In this document: piece by piece, positions 1 through 5,638 of the stretch
Numbering within the stretch: the first letter of the stretch is position 1
Layout: each line of letters begins with the position of its first letter
Assembly (NCBI GenBank): GCA_023254985.1
Contig: JALRJT010000126.1
Span: 1 to 5,666 of the forward strand
DNA from: Ilumatobacteraceae bacterium
GTDB taxonomy: Bacteria > Actinomycetota > Acidimicrobiia > Acidimicrobiales > Ilumatobacteraceae
Reading direction: 5' to 3'
DNA length: 5,666 nt
Notes under the pieces: model-generated
Told to the model about the DNA's origin: nothing
The model's database searches: none
What the model saw: the letters and a program-made list of their open reading frames with translations, nothing else
Position numbers and translations under genes: made by a program

Positions 1-769
1 ACGCCTTCTTGAGAGCGTCGATGATGGGAAGCCAGCGCTCTGGGTCTGCCTTGTAGGGGGCATAGAAGCTGATGCGGCTGATTACGTCGCCGTAACGCGT
101 GCTGAGCTCTGGTGCAATCTTCTCGGGTTCGCCAACAACAGCGAAGGTCACCACGTTCGCCATGTCATCGAGCTTCGCAGGGTCACTCGTCACGTAGGTG
201 GCGACTCGCTCAATCTGGAACTCGCCGATCAACCCTCGTTCCACAGCCCGCTCGAACCATGCGGCAAAGCCCATGTCCTCGAAATGGGCGGCATTCACCC
301 CAATGGCACATCGGGCACCCGACCGCGAGACGCGAATCAGCTCTTCGAGCGAATCAGGTCCGAGGTGACCGTGAGTGAACGTCCCCGCCGAGGTGACGCC
401 CGCAAAGGTGTCTGACGCGATCTCGAGACCGACCGTGAGATCCGCCACGATCAACTCGCGATAGACGTCCTTCCGGGCGGCCTCGGCCAACATCTCCGGC
501 GAGATGTCGACTCCGTCGATCTCCCCCACACCATTCCGCCGTAGCGCCACACCAACCACCCCCGTGCCGCATCCCACATCGAGAACCGGGCCAACAGGCC
601 GGTCCGCTGCCGCGAAAATGCGCGCGACGTGCTCGTGGTAGGCGTAGCCATGAGCCTCAACGAAACTCTGCTCGTAGGTCGACGCCCACTTCGCGTACAG
701 GCGCCGACTGTCGTCCGGGGTTCGAACGGAATAGGCCTCGTCGAGACCAATCGACTCAGACGCGCTCAT
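1..769 (-). CDS. Class I SAM-dependent methyltransferase with oxidoreductase-like C-terminal tail (partial, 3' end off the window)
   Basis: Reading down from ATG at 769 gives 256 codons without a stop, so the gene runs off the left edge. Residues 25-36 (YAKWASTYEQSF) match the usual N-terminal helix of small-molecule methyltransferases. Residues 62-70 (VLDVGCGTG) are SAM-binding motif I, D88 in GVDIS is the likely acidic residue that binds the SAM ribose, and VAD at 108-110 plus SAGTFTHGH at 127-135 fit later Rossmann strands. The fold appears complete by about residue 195. From roughly 196-209 onward the sequence (TFAVVGEP, then ISFYAPYKADPERW at 233-246) instead resembles the C-terminus of luciferase-like F420-dependent oxidoreductases, so the protein looks chimeric. 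The gene lies 25 bases after the permease stop and is probably cotranscribed. No strong ribosome site precedes the start. The methyl acceptor is unknown. Confidence 0.85.
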   Translation of the reverse strand, partial: MSASESIGLDEAYSVRTPDDSRRLYAKWASTYEQSFVEAHGYAYHEHVARIFAAADRPVGPVLDVGCGTGVVGVALRRNGVGEIDGVDISPEMLAEAARKDVYRELIVADLTVGLEIASDTFAGVTSAGTFTHGHLGPDSLEELIRVSRSGARCAIGVNAAHFEDMGFAAWFERAVERGLIGEFQIERVATYVTSDPAKLDDMANVVTFAVVGEPEKIAPELSTRYGDVISRISFYAPYKADPERWLPIIDALKKA

Positions 770-794
770 CTCGTCACACCGGGCCAACCGACCA

Positions 795-2708
795 TCACGA
801 TCCTGCCGGTGGGCGCAGGCGATCCGCGGCAGCCTCGGTAAAACGGTCGAGCAACATCGCGAGTAGGACAAGGGCCAGACCCACCTCCACTCCCTGACCG
901 AACTTGGACCGCGCGAGGGACTCCACCACCAAGAACCCGAGCGCGCCCCCTCCCGCAAGGCCCGCGATGATCACCATCGCGATGACCATCATGATGACTT
1001 GGTTGACCGCCGTCATGATCGTTGGAGCAGCAAGCGGGAGTCGGACCCTCAACAAAATCTGACGTGGGGTCGCGCCGAAGGTCTCAGCCGCTTCCACGCT
1101 CTCAACTGGCACCTCCCGGATGCCGAGCGCCGTGATTCGAACCCCGGGAACAAGGGAGTACATCACCGTGGCGATGAGTCCGGGGAACATCCCGACGCTG
1201 AAGAACACGACGAATGGAATGAGGTAGACCAGCGACGGCACGGTCTGCAGTGCGTCGAGAAACGGCGACAGAACCGACTCAAGCCGAGGACTCCGCCCAG
1301 CCCAGACACCTAGTGGCACCGAGATCCCGAGCGTGGCGAGAGTTGCAAGGAGAACCTGAACAGCGGTGTCCATCGTCGCGCTCCAGAGGCCCACGGCGCC
1401 GATGACCAGCCACGCGGCGGCGCCGAAGATCGCCAACTTCGCTCCCCTCAGCCGCCAACCGATCCAGCCCGTAACGAACACCACGACGGGCCAGGCGACC
1501 ACATCGACCAACAGATCACGAAGGGGCAGATAGACGTCGGCGACAACGAAGTCGTTCATGGCACGTGTGACACCTCTGAGGTTGTCCCGCAGCCATGTGA
1601 CCACATCGTCGATCGGATCAAAGGCATTCGGTTTCCAAACCGCGGGAAAGTCCACCCATCCTGCCCCCCGGCCCACGGCGACGATGACAAGGACGCCGAC
1701 CGCAAGACCCGCCATGGCCCCCGGCGCGAGGCGTTTCAGCGGGTCCCTCTCAGCACTCGCCCGAGCGATCCGATCGAGCACGATGGCGATCGCGACGATC
1801 GCGAGGCCCACCGCCAAGCCGCGTCCGGGTCGCCGCTGATTGAGACTCTCAAAGATCGCCGTGCCGAGCCCGCCAGCGCCAACAAGTGGGATGAGCACGA
1901 CGATTCCGAGCGCCATCATGATCGTCTGCGACATTCCGGTCACGATCGACCGCACGGCCATTGGGAGCTGCACCTTGACGAGTGTTTGGAGCGAGGTGGC
2001 GCCGAACATCTTCGATGACTCGACCGCGCTGCTCGGCACCTGCGTGATCCCGAGCACGGTCAGTCTGACCAACGGCGGCAGCGCGTAGATGAAGGTCGCG
2101 ACGACACCCGGAACGTTTCCGATTCCGAACACCATGAGCAAGGGCAGGAAGTAGACGAATGCGGGAATCGTCTGCATCGCATCGAGGACGGGGCGCAATG
2201 CTGCTTCAACACGCCGATGCCGTGATGCCACGACGCCGAGCGGAAGCCCCACCACAACCGCCAACGTGATCGCTGCGATCATCACCGCAAGCGTTGCCAT
2301 CGCCAGTTCCCAAAGGCCAAAAACCCCGACATAGCCCATCACCACGGCCACAAGGAGCGCCTGGCGATACATCCGTCGCGTGATGGGCAACATCGCGCCG
2401 ATCGCGACCACAGCGAACCATGGAATCCACGCGAGGACATCTGCGAGTCCGCTCACAACCCAATCGACAATGTCGCTAATCGGCATGAACACGCCCGTGA
2501 ACAGTGGATGACTCCGACGGTTCTCACGCATCCAGGCTCCCGCCTCATCGATCGGACCGGAGATCAACGTGTCGAGGCCTCCAGGGAACGCATTCGAGCC
2601 CGCGAAGGCCGCCTGAAGTGCGAGCGCACCGACTGCCAGCCCAACCCATGGAGCAAACCGCTTCCACCCGGCGTCGACCGGTGCGACAACTCTCGAAACC
2701 GTGGTCAC
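795..2708 (-). CDS. Glycine betaine/proline-type ABC transporter permease, two permease domains fused in tandem
   Basis: This 637-residue integral membrane protein would form the translocation channel of a ProU/OpuA-type osmolyte importer. It is two homologous halves in one chain. Each has an amphipathic lead-in (FPGGLDTL...PIDEAG at 41-57; FPAVWKPNAFDPIDDV at 354-369), several hydrophobic helices, and a cytoplasmic EAA coupling loop: E230, G236 and LP 248-249 in the first half; E539-A540-A541, G545 and LP 557-558 in the second. Each half also has the family pattern LDA(M/L)QT(I/V)P near 175-182 and 484-491. Single-domain ProW proteins are about half this length and act as dimers; here the dimer is covalent. 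The GTG start at 2708 is chosen because GAGGAG lies 5 bases upstream and the start overlaps the ATPase stop as GTGA, implying translational coupling. Substrate identity is inferred from the family only. Confidence 0.93.
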   Translation of the reverse strand: MTTVSRVVAPVDAGWKRFAPWVGLAVGALALQAAFAGSNAFPGGLDTLISGPIDEAGAWMRENRRSHPLFTGVFMPISDIVDWVVSGLADVLAWIPWFAVVAIGAMLPITRRMYRQALLVAVVMGYVGVFGLWELAMATLAVMIAAITLAVVVGLPLGVVASRHRRVEAALRPVLDAMQTIPAFVYFLPLLMVFGIGNVPGVVATFIYALPPLVRLTVLGITQVPSSAVESSKMFGATSLQTLVKVQLPMAVRSIVTGMSQTIMMALGIVVLIPLVGAGGLGTAIFESLNQRRPGRGLAVGLAIVAIAIVLDRIARASAERDPLKRLAPGAMAGLAVGVLVIVAVGRGAGWVDFPAVWKPNAFDPIDDVVTWLRDNLRGVTRAMNDFVVADVYLPLRDLLVDVVAWPVVVFVTGWIGWRLRGAKLAIFGAAAWLVIGAVGLWSATMDTAVQVLLATLATLGISVPLGVWAGRSPRLESVLSPFLDALQTVPSLVYLIPFVVFFSVGMFPGLIATVMYSLVPGVRITALGIREVPVESVEAAETFGATPRQILLRVRLPLAAPTIMTAVNQVIMMVIAMVIIAGLAGGGALGFLVVESLARSKFGQGVEVGLALVLLAMLLDRFTEAAADRLRPPAGS

Positions 2709-3730
2709 ACCTGCTCCTCGAGCAGCGCTATGACCGCCGCCCGATCAACAACCCCAATCGATCGGCCGCTGTCGTCGATCACGTCCAGCACCGAATCACT
2801 CGAGAGGAGTTGTGGCAACAGGTGCTCGACGACCACATCGGCGTGAACCCGCTGTTCTCCACCTTCACCAACCTGCATCACGTCTCGCGCGGTCAGAACT
2901 TTCGTCTTCGGAATGTCGCGGACAAATTCTCGGACGTAGTCGGTTGCCGGAGAGCGGATGAGTTCGGCTGCCGAACCAATCTGGTCGAACACGCCGTCTT
3001 TCATGATGGCGATTCGATCCCCCAGCTTGATGGCCTCTGCGAAGTCATGGGTAATGAACACGAGCGTCCGCTGCAGGCGATCCTGCAACCGAACGAGTTC
3101 GTCCTGCATGTCCCGACGAATGAGTGGGTCGAGCGCTGAGAACGGCTCGTCAAAGAACAGAACCTCGGGATCAACAGCGATGGCACGTGCCAAACCGACC
3201 CGCTGCTGCATCCCACCCGAAAGTTGCTGCGGGTAGTGCTGTTCGAATCCTGCGAGTCCCACAATCTCGAGAACTTCGAGGGCCCGCGCACGGCGATCGA
3301 CCTTTGAGACACCCTGCACCTCAAGTCCGAACGCTGCATTGTCGATGACCCGACGATGCGGGAAGAGGCCGAAGTGCTGGAAAACCATCGACAGTTTGCT
3401 CCGTCGAAGTGCACGCAACTGCGACGACGACATGGAGGTGACGTCATCCCCGTCGATTCGCACCGAGCCTGCCGTCACATCCGTGAGTCCCGAGAGGCAC
3501 CGGACCAAGGTCGACTTACCCGACCCCGACAAGCCCATGACGACGAAGGTCTCGCCGGGCAGCACCTCGAATGAGACATCACGCACCCCAACGGTGCAGC
3601 CAGTGGCCTCAAGCACGTCGCTACGGCCGACCCCTTCCCGCGACATAGCGAGCGCCTCGTCACAGCGTGCACCGAACACTTTCCAGACGGCGTCGACGAC
3701 AATGCGAGGCTCGCTCGCAGGACCCCCCAT
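2705..3730 (-). CDS. proV: Glycine betaine/proline-type ABC transporter ATP-binding protein with short CBS-like tail
   Basis: This 341-residue nucleotide-binding subunit powers the importer. Walker A is GLSGSGKST (66-74), the Q-loop is Q118, the signature is LSGGMQQR (170-177), Walker B is VLFFDEP (190-196), the D-loop is SALD (198-201) and the switch histidine is H228. The N-terminal insert before the core (VFGARCDEALAMSREGVGR, 18-36) and the T-G-C-x-V-G-V-R-D run are typical of the ProV/OpuAA branch and separate it from amino-acid importers. Residues 275-341 look like one CBS module rather than the usual tandem pair. ATG 3730 is preferred although there is no Shine-Dalgarno site, because TAGATT sits 7 bases upstream, as in leaderless actinobacterial transcripts. 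An in-frame ATG at 3763 is possible. The open frame continues to 4186, but that part is antisense to the binding protein and is not protein-like. Confidence 0.93.
   Translation of the reverse strand: MGGPASEPRIVVDAVWKVFGARCDEALAMSREGVGRSDVLEATGCTVGVRDVSFEVLPGETFVVMGLSGSGKSTLVRCLSGLTDVTAGSVRIDGDDVTSMSSSQLRALRRSKLSMVFQHFGLFPHRRVIDNAAFGLEVQGVSKVDRRARALEVLEIVGLAGFEQHYPQQLSGGMQQRVGLARAIAVDPEVLFFDEPFSALDPLIRRDMQDELVRLQDRLQRTLVFITHDFAEAIKLGDRIAIMKDGVFDQIGSAAELIRSPATDYVREFVRDIPKTKVLTARDVMQVGEGGEQRVHADVVVEHLLPQLLSSDSVLDVIDDSGRSIGVVDRAAVIALLEEQV
2709..2725 (-). promoter_or_regulatory. Permease ribosome binding site inside a small hairpin at the ATPase-permease junction
   Basis: On the - strand, GAGGAG (2719-2714) lies 5 bases before the permease GTG and inside the last ATPase codons. 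It sits in a perfect 6-bp inverted repeat, CTGCTC-GAG-GAGCAG (2725-2711), which could partly hide the site until a ribosome finishing the ATPase opens it. The sequence match is direct; the coupling role is inference. Confidence 0.6.
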
Positions 3731-3736
3731 GGTGGG

Positions 3737-3742
3737 TAATCT
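3737..3742 (+). promoter_or_regulatory. Possible -10 element for the substrate-binding protein gene
   Basis: TAATCT on the + strand fits TANNNT and lies in the only AT-rich part of the 58-base divergent gap. It would start a transcript near 3749-3750 with a leader of about 40 bases. It overlaps the opposing TAGATT by five bases. No clear -35 box is present, and the true promoter could lie further upstream inside the ATPase gene. Confidence 0.35.
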
Positions 3743-3743
3743 A
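3738..3743 (-). promoter_or_regulatory. Probable -10 element of a leaderless promoter for the ATPase-permease unit
   Basis: The - strand reads TAGATT, matching TANNNT, followed by 7 bases and then ATG at 3730. That spacing puts the transcription start on or next to the A of the start codon, which is the standard actinobacterial leaderless layout and explains the missing ribosome site. No convincing -35 box is seen at 16-18 bases upstream. Confidence 0.5.
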
Positions 3744-3755
3744 CGCACTTGCGGA

Positions 3756-3773
3756 CCGACCATCCCGGGTCGG
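3756..3773. repeat. Perfect inverted repeat in the divergent intergenic gap
   Basis: CCGACC (3756-3761) and GGTCGG (3768-3773) are exact reverse complements separated by ATCCCG. The repeat lies between the predicted -10 region and the ribosome site of the binding-protein gene. It could be a regulator operator or a hairpin in the leader mRNA. The symmetry is visible; the function is inferred. Confidence 0.45.
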
Positions 3774-3777
3774 CGCA

Positions 3778-3783
3778 GAGGGG
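3778..3783 (+). promoter_or_regulatory. Ribosome binding site of the substrate-binding protein
   Basis: GAGGGG lies 5 bases before ATG 3789. It fixes this start over the long upstream extension of the same frame, which runs back to 3339 antisense to the ATPase gene. Confidence 0.65.
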
Positions 3784-3788
3784 GAAAG

Positions 3789-4790
3789 ATGAAGAAGCGT
3801 GTCATCGCGACGGCGCTGTTCGCTGCGCTGCTCGTTGGAGCCTGCGGTGGAGACAACACAGAGCCAGCAGCCAGCGAACCTGCGGCACAGGAGCCCGCCA
3901 CTGAGACCGAGTCCGGTGACGACAAGCCCACGATCAACCTGATCGTCAATCCGTGGTCGGCATCTCGCCTCAACGCCGAGGTTGCCAAGCATCTCATTGA
4001 GAGCGAGCTCGGGTATCCGGTCGAGATCACTGAAGTCAACGAGAACGACGCGATGTTCACCGGAATGGCCGACGGCACGCTCGACGCGGTGCTCGAGATC
4101 TGGCCGTCGGGAGTTACCGACGCTGAGAACGCGTACTTCAACGACGGTTCGGTCGTGAACATCGGCGAGCTTGGCGCGGTCGGCAAGATTGGCTGGTTTG
4201 TGCCGTCGTACGTGGTTGAGCAGCACCCCGAACTCGCGACCTGGGAGGGCTACACGACGGACGAGGCAGCCGCGCTGTTCGCGACCGCCGAGACCGGCGA
4301 CCAGGGCCGATTCCTTGGCACCGATCCGTCCTACTCGCAGTACGACGAACAGATCATCTCGAACCTCGATCTTCCTTTCCAGGTGATCTTCTCCGGCTCG
4401 GAGCCGGCAACCGTCGCTGAAGTCGACGGTCGGGTGTCGGCGGGTGAACCCGTCTTGTTGTACTGGTGGACACCGACGGCAGCGGTCGCGAAGTACGACC
4501 TCGTGAACGTCGCGCTCCCCGAGTACACCGACACGTGTGGCGCATCGGCGGCGGCCGGAGACGGCGGAGTCGACTGCGACTACCCAGAGGATGTGCTCTT
4601 CAAGGCTGCTTCAGCCAAGCTTCAAGAGAAGGCTCCGGACGTGTTCAGTTTCCTTCAGAAGTTCTCGATCACAACCGATGACCAACTCGAGATGCTCCCC
4701 CCGATGGAGATCGACGGTGACGACCCCGCTGCCGTCGCGGAGGCATGGATCGCCGCTCACGGCGATGTGTGGAGTGCCTGGCTCGACTGA
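3789..4790 (+). CDS. Glycine betaine-type (OpuAC family) ABC transporter substrate-binding lipoprotein
   Basis: This 333-residue extracytoplasmic receptor would deliver solute to the permease encoded divergently. Residues 1-19 form a lipoprotein signal: MKKR, a hydrophobic stretch and lipobox VGAC with C19 as the lipidated cysteine. An acidic Glu/Ala/Pro/Thr linker (about 22-47) tethers the domain to the membrane. The mature part follows the OpuAC plan: INLIVNPWSASRLNAEVAKHLI (49-70), the GTLDAVLEIWP segment (96-106), GWFVPSYVVEQHPEL (135-149) and LLYWWTPTA (223-231). W56, W105, W136, W226 and W227 are candidates for the aromatic cage that binds quaternary ammonium groups in this family. C250 and C263 could form a disulfide around a Gly/Ala-rich loop. 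The start is supported by GAGGGG 5 bases upstream. Exact ligand (betaine, proline betaine, choline, another onium compound) cannot be read from sequence alone. Confidence 0.93.
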   Translation: MKKRVIATALFAALLVGACGGDNTEPAASEPAAQEPATETESGDDKPTINLIVNPWSASRLNAEVAKHLIESELGYPVEITEVNENDAMFTGMADGTLDAVLEIWPSGVTDAENAYFNDGSVVNIGELGAVGKIGWFVPSYVVEQHPELATWEGYTTDEAAALFATAETGDQGRFLGTDPSYSQYDEQIISNLDLPFQVIFSGSEPATVAEVDGRVSAGEPVLLYWWTPTAAVAKYDLVNVALPEYTDTCGASAAAGDGGVDCDYPEDVLFKAASAKLQEKAPDVFSFLQKFSITTDDQLEMLPPMEIDGDDPAAVAEAWIAAHGDVWSAWLD

Positions 4791-4807
4791 GTCCTAAAGG
4801 TGGCTAA

Positions 4808-4845
4808 GGAGGCATGCTCGCCAGAGCGACGGCGAGCATGCCTCC
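4808..4845. terminator. Strong stem-loop terminator between convergent genes
   Basis: A perfect 15-bp inverted repeat, GGAGGCATGCTCGCC (4808-4822) and GGCGAGCATGCCTCC (4831-4845), encloses an 8-base loop. It begins 18 bases after the binding-protein stop and is followed on the + strand by a modest T-rich run (CTGTTTCT). On the - strand it lies 56 bases past the stop of the membrane-protein gene, with only a short T-containing stretch after it, so it may serve both genes. Confidence 0.8.
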
Positions 4846-4901
4846 CCATCTGTTTCTGAGCGATTGGCGTCAAGCGTTTCTCGCAGCGCCCACCTCAGGG
4901 C

Positions 4902-5324
4902 CTATGCGTCAGTTGGATCGTTCCAGTGCACGATGCATGAAGCCAGTGCGAGCAACGCAAGTAGCCCGGCGATGAGAAGTGGCGCGACGGGCAACGACGC
5001 ATCCTCGCCGTATCCGCGTCCGCTCAAGGTGCTGACCGTCACGCCCTCGCTGACAACGAAGATCACGATCAGCGAGGCTCCGATACGGGCACGGGTGCTC
5101 GCTCGCGTCAACTGCGTCAAGATCATGAGTAGTGCACCGAAGGACATGATCTTGATTCCCCAGGTCAACTCGAGGCCAGCCGCGATGTCGAGTTCCCGAC
5201 CACTCAACGTGCCCCATTGATCCTCAGCCCAATCCTCAGCCGTGGCGATATTGCTGAGCCCACCGATGAGCCCCATCGCAGCGAACAACCGCAGCCACAA
5301 ACCCGTCTTCAAGATCTTGACCAT
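4902..5324 (-). CDS. Small integral membrane protein, about four helices, unknown function
   Basis: I do not recognise this 140-residue protein. Hydrophobic stretches at about 9-28, 56-72, 81-100 and 112-132 suggest four membrane helices. The longest connecting segment (29-55) is acidic and contains two Trp residues (W32, W37); a shorter glycine-rich acidic one follows helix 3 (101-111). The start at ATG 5324 is well supported by GGAGG (5337-5333) 8 bases upstream. The same frame stays open to 5555, but those extra 77 residues are Arg/Ser-rich and not protein-like. It is convergent with the binding-protein gene, with the stem-loop at 4808-4845 between them, so it is a separate unit. The layout resembles small uncharacterised DUF-type four-helix proteins, but I cannot assign a family. 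Confidence 0.75.
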   Translation of the reverse strand: MVKILKTGLWLRLFAAMGLIGGLSNIATAEDWAEDQWGTLSGRELDIAAGLELTWGIKIMSFGALLMILTQLTRASTRARIGASLIVIFVVSEGVTVSTLSGRGYGEDASLPVAPLLIAGLLALLALASCIVHWNDPTDA

Positions 5325-5332
5325 GTCCCTTG

Positions 5333-5337
5333 CCTCC
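5333..5337 (-). promoter_or_regulatory. Ribosome binding site deciding the membrane-protein start
   Basis: GGAGG on the - strand, with an 8-base gap to ATG 5324, is the best Shine-Dalgarno match in the window and excludes the upstream in-frame starts. Confidence 0.75.
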
Positions 5338-5488
5338 GAGGAGTTGTCGTTAGTGAGCGCCGAGTGGGAAGTACCACAAGCCGCACGATTTGGACGTGCG
5401 TGGCGGTGACACTGGCAGCGCCAACTTGTCAAAACCTTGCGACGCAGCGACAAACACGTAACCCGCGGGACGCGAGCGAGAGAACGTT

Positions 5489-5580
5489 GTCGACTGAGTC
5501 GGCTCGAATTCTCCGAAGCACTGCTCCAGCGGTTCGTCGGTTCACAGCCACGCACTACTCGGAGGACTGGCCGAGTCGAC
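5489..5580. repeat. Nested imperfect inverted repeat in the intergenic region
   Basis: The left side reads GTCGAC-TGAG-TCGGC (5489-5503) then CTCCGA (5511-5516). The right side reads TCGGAG (5559-5564) then GCCGAGTCGAC (5570-5580). Together these give 17 potential base pairs with one 4-base bulge, one small internal loop and a 42-base apical region. It could be a structured transcript or decayed repeat DNA; function is unknown. Confidence 0.35.
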
Positions 5581-5605
5581 GCGGAATTGTCATCTCGGAA
5601 TTCTC
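5503..5605. repeat. Three related short direct repeats (GAATT core)
   Basis: CTCGAATTCTC (5503-5513), GCGGAATTGTC (5581-5591) and CTCGGAATTCTC (5594-5605) share a core of the form CGGAATTCTC with one-base differences. They lie downstream of the tRNA 3' end as read on the - strand. They may be chance or remnants of duplicated DNA. Confidence 0.3.
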
Positions 5606-5638
5606 AACCCGGGCGGATGCCTCTCGGGGAGTTTCAAC

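Larger units (their letters stand above)
5325..5638. other. Gene-free region between the membrane-protein gene and the tRNA
   Basis: About 314 bases hold no credible gene on either strand. It must contain the leader and promoter of the - strand membrane protein. An exact TTGACA (- strand, 5432-5427) is present, but no TANNNT follows at 16-18 bases. A 6-bp hairpin, CGCACG (5382-5387) with CGTGCG (5395-5400), could lie in the leader. Further right are the nested inverted repeat at 5489-5580 and three related GAATT-containing repeats (see separate entries). Confidence 0.6.

Noticed and set aside
354..841. Several open frames of 70-99 codons on both strands across the methyltransferase region
   Set aside because: They are out of frame with, or opposite to, the clear methyltransferase reading frame carrying motif I, and have no protein-like features.
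2504..3139. Open frame of 211 codons on the + strand
   Set aside because: It lies wholly opposite the permease and ATPase genes. Its Arg/Pro/Ser-rich translation is a GC-driven shadow.
3339..3788. A 150-codon upstream extension of the binding-protein frame on the + strand
   Set aside because: It is antisense to the conserved ATPase core and would put the lipoprotein signal in mid-protein. GAGGGG 5 bases before ATG 3789 and the signal peptide there fix the true start.
3731..4186. A 152-codon upstream extension of the ATPase frame on the - strand
   Set aside because: It is antisense to the binding-protein gene, Ser/Ala/Pro-rich and without family similarity. ATPases of this branch start close to residue 1 of the 3730 start.
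5427..5432. Exact TTGACA on the - strand as the -35 box of the membrane-protein promoter
   Set aside because: No TANNNT follows at 16-18 bases, so a lone hexamer is not enough to call a promoter.
5325..5555. 77-codon N-terminal extension of the membrane protein
   Set aside because: The Arg/Ser/Cys-rich translation is unlike the hydrophobic protein that follows, and GGAGG sits correctly before ATG 5324.
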